Assembly: GCF_018642165.1 (NCBI RefSeq)
Contig: NZ_JAHHZM010000018.1
Location: forward strand, 33,262-97,261
DNA length: 64,000 nt
Source: Echinicola shivajiensis
GTDB taxonomy: Bacteria; Bacteroidota; Bacteroidia; Cytophagales; Cyclobacteriaceae
Direction of reading: 5' to 3'
Shown piece after piece: positions 18,340 to 27,605 of this stretch. Made by a program: the position numbers and the translations under genes. Below the pieces are notes generated by a model. The model had not been told where the DNA came from and made no database searches. It saw only the letters and a list, made by a program, of their open reading frames with translations. How positions within the stretch are numbered: the first letter of the stretch is position 1; every line of letters starts with the position of its first letter.

Positions 18340-20493
18340 ATGAGCTTAGTAGAATTAACAATGAACATTAGAAATAACCTACAGGGCTGGTTGGAAAACC
18401 TATTGATCGTTTTTTCCGGCTTAATTATCATATTTATTATCGGTGGGGATAGGATGATGGTGCCTCCTATTTTGCAGGTGCTGGGTAGAAGTCATCCCTT
18501 GATTCTGCACTTTCCCATTGTATTAATGGTATTGGCATTAGTATTTGTTCTGGTACCTAATTTACTTCCTTCACCATATCAGCAAAAAGTAGCTAGATGG
18601 TCTTTATTGTTTGCCTGTTTTTTTGCGGGTGTTACGGTATTGACTGGTTGGATGCTGAGCCAAGAAGAAGGCTATGAAGGGGATAACCTGGTGCTTCATA
18701 AATGGATGGGTGTAGCCGTGTTTTTCTTGGCCGTTATGGTTTATTTCTTAATGGAAAAACAGCCTAAAATGCAAAAAGGAATGGGCCTGGCTTTATTGTT
18801 GGTATTGATTGGTGCTGGGCATTGGGGAGCTAATCTAACCCATGGCACTGACTTTTTGATGGCACCTATTGCTGGAAATGATGGTGTTCAGGTGAACTTG
18901 GAGGAAGCTGAAGTTTTCGCGCATTTGGTTCAACCTATTATGGAGCAAAAGTGCAATTCATGCCACCAAGCAAGTAAAAGTAAAGGACAGCTAAGATTGG
19001 ATGAAGTGGAGATGATCCAAAAGGGGGGCAAAAACGGTGTTCTGTTTGATGAAAAGAACTGGGAAAATTCTTTGTTCATGAAGCGTTTGGTAAAACCAAT
19101 AGAGGAAAAGGGGCACATGCCTCCTAAAGGCAAGCCCCAGTTAAGTCCTGAGGAATTACAGATTTTGCAGGAATGGGTAAAAGGAGGATCCAAATATGAT
19201 CAGAAATTAATTGATACAGGAGAGGAAAGTACTTTATTTCAATTGGCCAGTTTACAATTGGAAAAAGAGGCACCATTTGATTTTGAAGCCGCTGATGCAG
19301 ATCTAGTAACCTCTTTAAATAATTTCTACAGAGTGGTAGAACCACTTTATCCAGAGTCACCGGCATTAGAGGTGTCTTATTTTGGAGCAAATGCATTTGA
19401 TCCGGCTTCTTTGAAAGACTTGAAAAAAGTGAAAGACCAAATTGTTGGAATTAGCCTAAATAAGATGCCATTGAAAGAGGTGGATTTATCCGTATTAGCT
19501 GAGTTTACGAACCTAGAAGAACTAAAGCTTAATTTTTGTGATCTTGGTACTGAACAACTGAAAGTATTAGGAACCATGCCAAGATTAAGAAGTTTAACTT
19601 TGGCTGGAAATAAGCTAAGTCCTGAAATTTTCCAAACCCTTGCCAAAGCTGAAAACTTAGAGTATGTGTATCTATGGAGTACAGGGCTTAGTGAAGAGGA
19701 TGCCAAAAGTTATCAAAAAGAATTTCCTCACGTAATGTTGGAATGGGGGTTCAGTGATGATGGGATAGTTTATGCCCTCAATCCACCACAGATCAAATTC
19801 GACAAGGAAATTTTCGACGAAAATGAAAAGGTAGAAATCAAGCATCCTATTGGCTCTGTTCAGGTATTTTATACCCTTGACGGTTCTGAGCCAGATAGCA
19901 TTAACAGTTTGAAATATGAATCACCAATTGTAATTGATAATACCTCAAGCATTAAAGCCAGGGCTTATGCTAAAGGTTGGACCAAGAGTGAATTGGTAGA
20001 TGCTTATTTTTATAAATCAGGTATCCAGCCAATTGATGTAGATTTAAAGACTTCTCCTTCAGGCGAATATCAAGGTAATGGTAAAGCCACTTTATTTGAT
20101 TTGGTAAAAGGAGATAGTAATTACGCTTCTGGTGATTGGTTAGGATTCAGGGATGAACCTATGATATTGGAAATTGGCATTCCTGAGGGGCAAGATGTTG
20201 AAAATATAGCCTTTAGTTTAATGTATCATGAAGAGGCCCATATCTTTCCCCCGGTGAGAATATTGGTAGAGGGAAAAACTGGTGCTGGGGCTTGGGAAAC
20301 CATCATACAGGAAACCCCAGAGGTGCCAGAAAAATCAAAAAGAAGCAGGATGAAACAAATTCTCTATCAGTTGGACCAAGCTAATTATGACAAATTAAAA
20401 CTGACACTATATCCCAATCAGCACTTGCCTTCTTGGCACAGAGGAGCGGGAGACAAAGGCTGGGTGTTTATAGATGAAGTGGTGGTGAATTAG
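18340..20493 (+). CDS. DUF2231 membrane protein fused to cytochrome c, LRR and CHB_HEX-like domains
   Basis: 717 residues from the ATG at 18340; an ATG at 18361 is equally plausible. The N-terminal ~170 residues form about five TM helices of DUF2231 type (RSHPLILHFPIVLMVLALVF). A PSD1-type cytochrome domain follows (about 195-290) with haem motif CNSCH and distal GHMPPKGKP. Next come leucine-rich-repeat-like strands (about 365-460; LEELKLNFCDLG, LRSLTLAGNKLS), then a chitobiase/hexosaminidase C-terminal-like domain (FYTLDGSEPDSINSLKY, about 490-565), and a discoidin-like beta domain to the end. The haem and LRR parts should face the periplasm. It ends the three-gene PSD1/DUF1501 operon and may connect it to the membrane quinone pool (inference). 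Confidence 0.85.
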   Translation: MSLVELTMNIRNNLQGWLENLLIVFSGLIIIFIIGGDRMMVPPILQVLGRSHPLILHFPIVLMVLALVFVLVPNLLPSPYQQKVARWSLLFACFFAGVTVLTGWMLSQEEGYEGDNLVLHKWMGVAVFFLAVMVYFLMEKQPKMQKGMGLALLLVLIGAGHWGANLTHGTDFLMAPIAGNDGVQVNLEEAEVFAHLVQPIMEQKCNSCHQASKSKGQLRLDEVEMIQKGGKNGVLFDEKNWENSLFMKRLVKPIEEKGHMPPKGKPQLSPEELQILQEWVKGGSKYDQKLIDTGEESTLFQLASLQLEKEAPFDFEAADADLVTSLNNFYRVVEPLYPESPALEVSYFGANAFDPASLKDLKKVKDQIVGISLNKMPLKEVDLSVLAEFTNLEELKLNFCDLGTEQLKVLGTMPRLRSLTLAGNKLSPEIFQTLAKAENLEYVYLWSTGLSEEDAKSYQKEFPHVMLEWGFSDDGIVYALNPPQIKFDKEIFDENEKVEIKHPIGSVQVFYTLDGSEPDSINSLKYESPIVIDNTSSIKARAYAKGWTKSELVDAYFYKSGIQPIDVDLKTSPSGEYQGNGKATLFDLVKGDSNYASGDWLGFRDEPMILEIGIPEGQDVENIAFSLMYHEEAHIFPPVRILVEGKTGAGAWETIIQETPEVPEKSKRSRMKQILYQLDQANYDKLKLTLYPNQHLPSWHRGAGDKGWVFIDEVVVN

Positions 20494-20646
20494 TGAGTGT
20501 ATTTAGATTTAGTTCAACAACAATAAGATAACAATTCAGTGTGTTGAATTAGAATATGCGGAGATAAAATTTATTTTTGGCAAGTACAAATTCTTGGTTT
20601 AGCAGAAAAAATGGATTAGTATTGGGATAAACCCACAATAATCCGT

Positions 20647-21180
20647 TTGATTTTGAGATCAAAATTAGAATTGATTTTTAAAGTGCATTACCAAGAATTG
20701 TGCTTATTAGCGAAGGCTTATGTCAATGACATGAGTGAAGCTGAGGATATAGTGCAGGATGTATTTGTTAAACTTTTGCTCAAGAATAATTTAGCTGATG
20801 TTGATTTTTTGGAGTTTTATGTGAAACGATCTATAAAAAATGAATGTCTTAAACGATTGCGTGATAGAAAAACATTAATCTCCATTGAAGGTGAATTAAT
20901 AGCTGAGGAAAATTTTTTAGTCAGAAAAGACGCTGAATTAACGGTCGAAAAGAAAAATTCCAAACTTTTAGCAGAAGTGAACAAGCTTCCGGTTCAATGT
21001 AGAAAAGTTTTTTTAATGTGCATAGTGGAAGAACTTACTTATCAAAATGTTGCTGATAAGCTTGAGATTTCAGTCAATACCGTGAAGTCTCAAGTCAAAA
21101 AAGCCTACAAAGTATTGAGAGAAGCTTTGGGGGAAACCATTTTGAAAGGACTTATAGTCGCCTATCTATACATTTTTTAA
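20647..21180 (+). CDS. ECF RNA polymerase sigma factor (PUL-associated, set 1)
   Basis: A 177-residue sigma-70 family protein. Region 2 is visible as AEDIVQDVFVKLLL and region 4 as LTYQNVADKLEISVNTVKSQVKKAYKVLRE, the helix-turn-helix that reads the -35 element. No ATG lies before region 2, so translation must begin at TTG (20647 or 20653) or another rare start. A FecR-type anti-sigma gene follows, then susC and susD. Known logic for such modules: substrate-loaded SusC signals through its N-terminal STN domain to FecR, releasing the sigma factor to transcribe susCD. Confidence 0.9.
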   Translation: MILRSKLELIFKVHYQELCLLAKAYVNDMSEAEDIVQDVFVKLLLKNNLADVDFLEFYVKRSIKNECLKRLRDRKTLISIEGELIAEENFLVRKDAELTVEKKNSKLLAEVNKLPVQCRKVFLMCIVEELTYQNVADKLEISVNTVKSQVKKAYKVLREALGETILKGLIVAYLYIF

Positions 21181-21189
21181 ATAGTTTAA

Positions 21190-21204
21190 TTTTTTTTTTT
21201 TTTT
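21190..21204. repeat. T15 homopolymer between sigma and anti-sigma genes
   Basis: Fifteen consecutive T lie just after the sigma stop and about 70 bp before the fecR start. No stem precedes them. The tract is prone to slippage. Confidence 0.85.
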
Positions 21205-21275
21205 CAAAAATTCGTCACCCTGTTTTCCTGTTTTTGGATCTTATAAACAAAAGCAATAATTCAATTACGATTAGA

Positions 21276-22433
21276 ATGGAAAACTGGGATCTGTTGATTA
21301 GAAAAATTCAAGGGAGCTTGAATGACGAAGAAGAGGAGTTGTTTAAAACCTGGTTAGAGGAATCTCACCAAAATAGGCAGTTTTTTCATGAGCTTAAATT
21401 ATTGAAGGGTGTTGAATCAGATCAAAATAATAGTAAAGAATTAGATGCCAATGCGGCGTGGGAAAACGTCCTTGAAAAGTATAAGGAAAGGAAAAAGGAA
21501 GATAGCAAAAAGATCTACCCTTCTATTTTCTTCAAATATGCAGCTGTTTTGATTGCTGTTTTGAGCCTATCTTATTTACTATGGAATTTAAATCAAAGTC
21601 GACCAAATATCGATCCAGCTAACACAAATGAAATAACCCTGATTAATGAGGCAGGAGAGGTCCAGGTGATCAATTTAGATCAAGAGATAGCCCTAAAAGA
21701 CCAAAATGGAAAAATAACAGGAAGACAAAAAAATGACCAGATAGTATATACTGGAGTAGTTGGAGATGAATTGATTTATAATGAATTGGTGATTCCCTAT
21801 GGTAAAAAAATTCAATTGGCCCTTTCTGATGGAACAGAGGTGTATTTAAATGCAGGTTCCTCTCTCAAATATCCAGTAAATTTTGTTCGTGGAAAAAATA
21901 GAGAAGTTTATTTAAAAGGAGAGGCTTACTTTGATGTTAGCAAAGATGATGAACATCCCTTTCTAGTGAATACAGAGGAAGTAAATGTAAGAGTGTATGG
22001 CACTCAGTTCAATGTTTCTTCCTATCCAGAAGATCATACAGTTAGTACCGTATTAGTAGAGGGATCGGTAGGACTTTATGATTCCCAAAAATCCTATGAA
22101 GATGCCAGAATTGCATTGTTAGAGCCTGGATTTAAAGGTGAATGGAGTAAAGAGGGGAAGTTTGTGGAATATGAAAAAGTAGATGTTGATATTTATTTGG
22201 GCTGGAAAGAAGGAAAACTAATATTGAAAAACCAACCATTTAGTACCATAATCGCAAAGTTGGAGAGGCATTATAATATTGAAATTAAGAATTTATACTC
22301 TCATTTAAATGATCAAGTGTTTACAGCCACTTTTGATATTGAATCGATCGAAGAGGTCCTTAATTCCTTTAAGGAAGATACACCGTTTAGTTATCAGGTA
22401 AAAAATAATATTATAACAATAAGAAAACCATAG
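21276..22433 (+). CDS. FecR-family anti-sigma factor (set 1)
   Basis: From the ATG at 21276 the protein has 385 residues; an in-frame TTG at 21234 would add 14 less plausible residues. The N-terminal cytoplasmic anti-sigma region (about 1-85) is followed by one TM helix (FFKYAAVLIAVLSLSYLLW) and a periplasmic FecR domain with YLNAGSSLKYPVNF and VYLKGEAYFDVSKD. A C-terminal DUF4974 domain ends in a beta-rich segment. It should hold the upstream sigma factor inactive and receive the signal from the STN domain of the SusC protein encoded next. Confidence 0.92.
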   Translation: MENWDLLIRKIQGSLNDEEEELFKTWLEESHQNRQFFHELKLLKGVESDQNNSKELDANAAWENVLEKYKERKKEDSKKIYPSIFFKYAAVLIAVLSLSYLLWNLNQSRPNIDPANTNEITLINEAGEVQVINLDQEIALKDQNGKITGRQKNDQIVYTGVVGDELIYNELVIPYGKKIQLALSDGTEVYLNAGSSLKYPVNFVRGKNREVYLKGEAYFDVSKDDEHPFLVNTEEVNVRVYGTQFNVSSYPEDHTVSTVLVEGSVGLYDSQKSYEDARIALLEPGFKGEWSKEGKFVEYEKVDVDIYLGWKEGKLILKNQPFSTIIAKLERHYNIEIKNLYSHLNDQVFTATFDIESIEEVLNSFKEDTPFSYQVKNNIITIRKP

Positions 22434-22466
22434 TGCCTATGGATTAAAAAACATCCGAAAAAAACA

Positions 22467-22494
22467 GCCGGAAAATGCGGCAACATTCCCCGGC
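22467..22494 (+). promoter_or_regulatory. Hairpin in the susC (set 1) leader
   Basis: gccgg-aa-aatg / catt-cc-ccggc stem-loop in the short fecR-susC gap, not followed by a T-run. A structured element occupies the same position in set 2 (33448-33494), suggesting a role in mRNA processing, stability or antisense control. Confidence 0.5.
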
Positions 22495-22541
22495 TTATAG
22501 AAAACGATTATCAAAATAACCATTTAACACTTTACAAAAGT

Positions 22542-25500
22542 ATGAAAAAAGACAATAGGATGTGGAATAATTTTCCATATCCGTTACAACCCATTTTAAC
22601 CATGAAATTGACCGTTTTCCTTTTTTTTGTGTTGATTATATCTACACATGCGAATTCGTATTCGCAAAAGGTAAAGGTATCCTTTGATCTAAAAAATGTT
22701 CAAGTTTCTCATGTTCTTGAAGAGATTGAAGGAATGACAGAATATAAGTTTCTGTATAATCATGAAAAGATTAACGCTTTTAGAGTAGTTTCCTTCAAGG
22801 CTAATAATGAACCCCTCGATATTACTTTGGAGAGGCTTTTTAAGGGAACTGATGTTTTCTTTATTATTAGAAACAAACAGATTATCCTAAAAAATGAAGG
22901 TTATGACCAATCTCGAACTTCTCAGGTGACAGACACTCCCATAGCAGTAAAAAAAGAAAAGACTAAGATAAAGGGGGTAGTGCTTGATGAAACAGGGAAT
23001 CCATTGCCTTATGCCAATGTAATGGTCAGGGGGACCAATATAGGTATGGTAACAGATCTAGATGGTAAGTTCGATTTTGAAATTCCTGATGGTAGCTCTG
23101 TTTTGGTGATTTCATTTATTGGATATAATAGTAAAGAGGTAAATATTGAAGGAAAATCCACTGTTACAGTTAGCTTGAAACTTTCAGCTGAAAGCTTAGA
23201 GGAAGTTGTAGTGGTGGGCTATGGAGCAATAAAAAAATCAGATTTAACTGGTTCTGTTACATCTGTTACCTCTGATGAACTGACTGCTTATCCTGCCATA
23301 AGTGCCACTCAGGCCATCCAAGGAAGGGCTTCAGGAGTAATGGTCACCTCTACTAATGGGGAACCTGGTTCAGGGGCAAGAATTCGAATTAGGGGAGGGA
23401 CTTCTATTAATGCCAGCTCAGCCCCATTATATGTTGTTGATGGATTTGCCGGAGCTGTGATGCCACCACCAGAAGATATCGCTTCTATGGAAATATTAAA
23501 AGATGCTTCTGCCACAGCGATTTATGGTTCTAGGGGTGCAAATGGAGTAGTGTTGATTACTACAAAAAGGGGTAGAGCAGGTAGGAGTCAAGTGAATTTC
23601 AATATGTCATATTCTGCACAGGAAATCGGTAAAAAACTTGACTTACTCAATGGCCAACAATTTGCGGAATATATCAATGAACTCTATGCGAATGATGGTG
23701 TAAATAACATCCCTTATCCTAATCCTGGGCAATACGGGATTGGAACGGATTGGCAGGATAAGATATTTAGATCTGGAGGACTGCAGAATTACCAAGTTTC
23801 TGCCAATGGTGGAAAGGAAAATTTGAAATATTACACTTCTGTAAACTATTATGGCAACAAAGGGGTAGTAATCAATTCCAAATATGAGAGATTTTCAGGT
23901 CTATCCAATTTGGATATAGAGCTAAGTGATAAGGTGAGGTCTGGGGTGAAAATGTATTTTATGAGGACCCAAAATGATGGTGTCAAAACTCAAGAAACTA
24001 CAGGCGGGGCTACCAATGTGGGTGTTCTTTCTGCAGCTTTGAAATTTGAACCCGTGCAAGGAGTTTATGATGAAAATGGTAATTATACCATTCACCAGGT
24101 AGGGGATCCTCATGACAACCCTGTCGCAGTTGCCAATGAATTCCAAAACAATACGGTCTCAGATATTTTTCAAGGCAACTCCTTTTTGGAAATTGACCTT
24201 ATTAAAGACCTGACCTTTAAAACCACCTTCGGGGTTCAAATTTATAATACAAGAAATGGTCAGTTTACGCCAACTACATTGAGAGCTGGAAGAAACACTG
24301 GAGGTACAGGAGCGATTTCTTCCAACAAAAACACGATTTTATTGAATGAAAATTACTTAAACTACACAAAATCTTTTAACGATCGTCATCGGTTGAGCTT
24401 TATGGCCGGTTATTCTTACCAGTCTTTTCGAGGTGAATCTTGGAGATCTGTAAATACTAACTTCATTACCGACTCCTTTTCATATTGGAATCTGCAAGGT
24501 GGCTCTGTTTATCAAAGCCCTTCATCTGGTTTGACAGAGTGGAGTTTAGCATCCTTTTATGGTAGGGCAAATTATGCTTTCAATGATAAGTATTTGTTGA
24601 CCTTTACAGGGAGATATGATGGGTCCTCAAGATTTGGCGCCAATAATAAGTGGGCATTTTTTCCTTCTGGAGCAATTGCTTGGAATGTCAAAAAGGAAGT
24701 CTTTCTGGAAGATGTGGATGCTATCAGTCATTTCAAATTAAGAGGAAGCTATGGTATTACTGGTAATACCGAGATAGGATCATATCAATCTTTGGCAAGG
24801 TTGTCACCATCTTTTACGGTGGTTAATGGAAATCCTGTAAATGCAGTAATTCCAAGCGCCGTCGCTAATAATAACCTTTCTTGGGAAAGTACAGCCCAGT
24901 CGGATATCGGGTTGGATTTCGGAATGTTCCAAGACAGGATAATTTTAACTGCTGATTATTATTATAAGAAAACCTCCGACTTGTTATACAATATCCCACT
25001 TCCCCAGTATTCAGGATATTCTACCTCTTTACAAAATATAGGTAGTGTGGAGAACAAGGGCTGGGAATTTTCTTTGTCTACAGTAAATATTGAGCGGGAC
25101 TTGAGTTGGAATACTAATTTTAATATTTCATTTAACAGAAATAAGATTCTGGAATTAGCTGGAGGGGATGTGTTTTATTCTACTGTGCCAGGTCATATGA
25201 TTTCTACTGATAGTCAGGTGCTGAGAGAAGGAGAAGTAGTAGGCGCATTCTATGGATGGATCTTTGACGGCATATATCAGGAGGATGATGACTTTGAGGC
25301 AGAACCTGGAAAGCAGGCTGGAGATGTCAAGTACCAGGACATTACAGGCAGAGATGCTAATGGTAACCTGGATGGTATTCCGAATGGTAGGGTAAATAAC
25401 GATGATCGCGTCATCATAGGAAATCCGCACCCTGATTTCATTTTTGGTTTTAATAATGACTTTAAATATAAAAACTTTGATCTGAATATCTTTTTCCAAG

Positions 25501-25919
25501 GAAGTGTAGGCAATGATATGTTGAATTACACTAGAATGGAGTTGGACTGGATGGCTGGCAAAAGCAATGCAACTACTGATGCGCTTAACAGATGGACACC
25601 GACCAATACAAATACCAATATTCCGAGAGCTTCTGGGGCAAATAAACCGGAAGTTTCCACAAGATGGGTGGAAGATGGTTCCTATGTAAGAATGAAAAAC
25701 CTGGCCTTAGGATATAATTTGCCAGGGGGAGTGTTGGAAAGATGGAAACTGTCCAAGTTAAGGGTGTATTTCAGTGCTCAGAATTTGTTGACTTTTACCA
25801 ATTATTCCGGGTATGATCCAGAGGTGAGCTTTAGGGATTCCAATACCAATGTAGGTTTGGATTATGGAAGCTACCCTAATGTGAAATCTTACACACTTGG
25901 AATCAATGTAGGACTTTAA
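22542..25919 (+). CDS. SusC/RagA-family TonB-dependent transducer (set 1)
   Basis: An 1125-residue outer-membrane protein. The signal peptide (MKLTVFLFFVLIISTHANSYSQ, after about 20 extra N-terminal residues) is followed by an STN domain (about 45-120), a carboxypeptidase-regulatory-like domain (IKGVVLDETGNPLPYANV, about 145-225), a TonB box (LEEVVVVGYGA), a plug (RIRIRGGTSINASSAPLYVV) and a 22-strand barrel ending in an aromatic-rich strand. The STN domain marks it as a signal transducer working with FecR. It imports oligosaccharide with the SusD lipoprotein encoded 18 bp downstream, powered by TonB. Confidence 0.96.
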   Translation: MKKDNRMWNNFPYPLQPILTMKLTVFLFFVLIISTHANSYSQKVKVSFDLKNVQVSHVLEEIEGMTEYKFLYNHEKINAFRVVSFKANNEPLDITLERLFKGTDVFFIIRNKQIILKNEGYDQSRTSQVTDTPIAVKKEKTKIKGVVLDETGNPLPYANVMVRGTNIGMVTDLDGKFDFEIPDGSSVLVISFIGYNSKEVNIEGKSTVTVSLKLSAESLEEVVVVGYGAIKKSDLTGSVTSVTSDELTAYPAISATQAIQGRASGVMVTSTNGEPGSGARIRIRGGTSINASSAPLYVVDGFAGAVMPPPEDIASMEILKDASATAIYGSRGANGVVLITTKRGRAGRSQVNFNMSYSAQEIGKKLDLLNGQQFAEYINELYANDGVNNIPYPNPGQYGIGTDWQDKIFRSGGLQNYQVSANGGKENLKYYTSVNYYGNKGVVINSKYERFSGLSNLDIELSDKVRSGVKMYFMRTQNDGVKTQETTGGATNVGVLSAALKFEPVQGVYDENGNYTIHQVGDPHDNPVAVANEFQNNTVSDIFQGNSFLEIDLIKDLTFKTTFGVQIYNTRNGQFTPTTLRAGRNTGGTGAISSNKNTILLNENYLNYTKSFNDRHRLSFMAGYSYQSFRGESWRSVNTNFITDSFSYWNLQGGSVYQSPSSGLTEWSLASFYGRANYAFNDKYLLTFTGRYDGSSRFGANNKWAFFPSGAIAWNVKKEVFLEDVDAISHFKLRGSYGITGNTEIGSYQSLARLSPSFTVVNGNPVNAVIPSAVANNNLSWESTAQSDIGLDFGMFQDRIILTADYYYKKTSDLLYNIPLPQYSGYSTSLQNIGSVENKGWEFSLSTVNIERDLSWNTNFNISFNRNKILELAGGDVFYSTVPGHMISTDSQVLREGEVVGAFYGWIFDGIYQEDDDFEAEPGKQAGDVKYQDITGRDANGNLDGIPNGRVNNDDRVIIGNPHPDFIFGFNNDFKYKNFDLNIFFQGSVGNDMLNYTRMELDWMAGKSNATTDALNRWTPTNTNTNIPRASGANKPEVSTRWVEDGSYVRMKNLALGYNLPGGVLERWKLSKLRVYFSAQNLLTFTNYSGYDPEVSFRDSNTNVGLDYGSYPNVKSYTLGINVGL

Positions 25920-25937
25920 ACTCCAAATTACCTAATT

Positions 25938-27449
25938 ATGAAAAAGATACTTCAAAATATAACAATAATATGCCTGGTGCTTTCTGTAGGAGTCTCATGC
26001 ACTAATTTAGACGAAAAGCCAGTAGGGATATTGGCACCGCAATCTTTCTTTAATACCCCGGCAGATGCAGAATCTGCTGTAATGGGCACATATTCCATGT
26101 TGGCCAGTGAGAGATTGTATGGAAGAAAACTGAATATCACTCTTCAACTTCTAGGAGATATGGTGGATATTGGAGACGTTGGAACTGCTTCTAGAAGAGT
26201 ACAGATCAATAGCTTCAATACCGATTCCAATAATGGGATGATCAATAATATTTGGCCTAATTTATATGCTGTGATTGGGGCAGCCAATGCAGCGATTGAT
26301 GGAATTCCTGGTATTAATATGAATGAAGACAAAAAGAATCAATTAATAGCGGAGGCTAAAGTGGTTAGAGCTTTAAGTTATTATCATCTGGTTCAACTGT
26401 TTGGAGAAGTGCCATATATCGGAGAATTTGTTTCAGATCCAAGCACAGTAGCTGATATTTCTAAAACTTCTGTTGAAGAAATTTACTCTAATATCATAGC
26501 GGATTGTGAGGCAGGAATTCAATATCTTCCAAATACCTATGCCAACAATGTCAGAAGTAGGCCTACCAAAGGGGCTGCACAGACCTTACTGGCGTCTGTA
26601 TATTTGGCGCGTCATGATTATGCAAAAGCAGCTGAGCATGCAGAGGGGGTGATTAATAATGCAGGTAATTATGGCTATGATCTTTTGGCTGACTTTAAAA
26701 ACTTGTGGGATGCGGATAATGCTAATCATGCTGAACAAGTCTGGGCAGTAGATTTCAAAGGAGGTATCGGTGGATCTAGTGGTCAAAATGTGGATTTTAT
26801 GGCCCCATTGTCTGGTGTTAGGGATGCTGATATGCAAGGATGGAGTGTAATTGTTCCTTCCCCTGGTGTTTATGATAGCTTTGATGATCGTGATTACCGT
26901 AAGGAAGTCAGTTTTTTAACAGAAACGAATGTTGATGGAGTACTTACTTCGTATGAGGAATGGAAATGGCCTCGTATCCATATGGCCAAATGGTGTATCA
27001 GTCCTGGTACCTCTGCCAATACAGATGGATCATATTCAGATCACAATTATAATATTTTCAGATATGCGGAGGTATTATTGATGGCTGCAGAAGCCATTAA
27101 TGAAGCCAATGGAGGACCAACTGCTGCAGCATATGAATACCTAAATCGCGTGAGGGAAAGAGCAAGAAATAAAGGTGGTGTAATGAGCGACTTTCCCAAT
27201 GACTTAATTTTAGGGTTATCTCAGGAGGAATTTAGAGCTGCTGTCAGAGAAGAAAGAAGAGTGGAATTGGCTTTTGAGTGGAAGCGATGGTATGATCTGA
27301 AAAGATGGGGTAATGCTCAAGAAGCGTTTACTTCTCCAGGTTCTTATGAACCACATGAGAATTTTGTTCAAGATTATTTGCTGCTTCCCCTTCCTCAGAA
27401 TGAGTTGAACAGAAACCCTAATTTACTTCCTCAAAACTCTGGGTATTAA
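25938..27449 (+). CDS. SusD/RagB-family glycan-binding lipoprotein (set 1)
   Basis: A 503-residue protein with a lipoprotein signal (LVLSVGVSC, Cys at about residue 22). The N-terminal SusD-like domain has TPADAESAVMGTYSML and TPR helices (AKVVRALSYYHLVQLFGEVPY). The C-terminal RagB domain has FRYAEVLLMAAEAINEA, REERRVELAFEWKRWYDLKRW and the conserved end LLPLPQNELNRNPNLLPQNSGY. It binds glycan at the surface and closes as a lid on the SusC barrel. A strong hairpin follows at 27482-27512. Confidence 0.96.
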   Translation: MKKILQNITIICLVLSVGVSCTNLDEKPVGILAPQSFFNTPADAESAVMGTYSMLASERLYGRKLNITLQLLGDMVDIGDVGTASRRVQINSFNTDSNNGMINNIWPNLYAVIGAANAAIDGIPGINMNEDKKNQLIAEAKVVRALSYYHLVQLFGEVPYIGEFVSDPSTVADISKTSVEEIYSNIIADCEAGIQYLPNTYANNVRSRPTKGAAQTLLASVYLARHDYAKAAEHAEGVINNAGNYGYDLLADFKNLWDADNANHAEQVWAVDFKGGIGGSSGQNVDFMAPLSGVRDADMQGWSVIVPSPGVYDSFDDRDYRKEVSFLTETNVDGVLTSYEEWKWPRIHMAKWCISPGTSANTDGSYSDHNYNIFRYAEVLLMAAEAINEANGGPTAAAYEYLNRVRERARNKGGVMSDFPNDLILGLSQEEFRAAVREERRVELAFEWKRWYDLKRWGNAQEAFTSPGSYEPHENFVQDYLLLPLPQNELNRNPNLLPQNSGY

Positions 27450-27481
27450 ACTTATCAATCATTGATCATTTTCCAAGGATA

Positions 27482-27512
27482 CTAACATCGAAGAAATGTT
27501 CTTCGGTGTTAG
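27482..27512 (+). terminator. Hairpin after susD (set 1)
   Basis: A 14-bp stem ctaacatcgaagaa / ttcttcggtgttag (one G-U) with a 3-base loop. No T-run follows, so it may set mRNA stability between susCD and the downstream enzymes rather than stop transcription. Confidence 0.6.
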
Positions 27513-27605
27513 CCTACCTCTCAGATGTACCCTTTTTAAGGTTATGATGGGAAAACTATGCCTTTGTCTAAATGGTCAATTGGTCACTAAATAATTGATT
27601 TCAAG

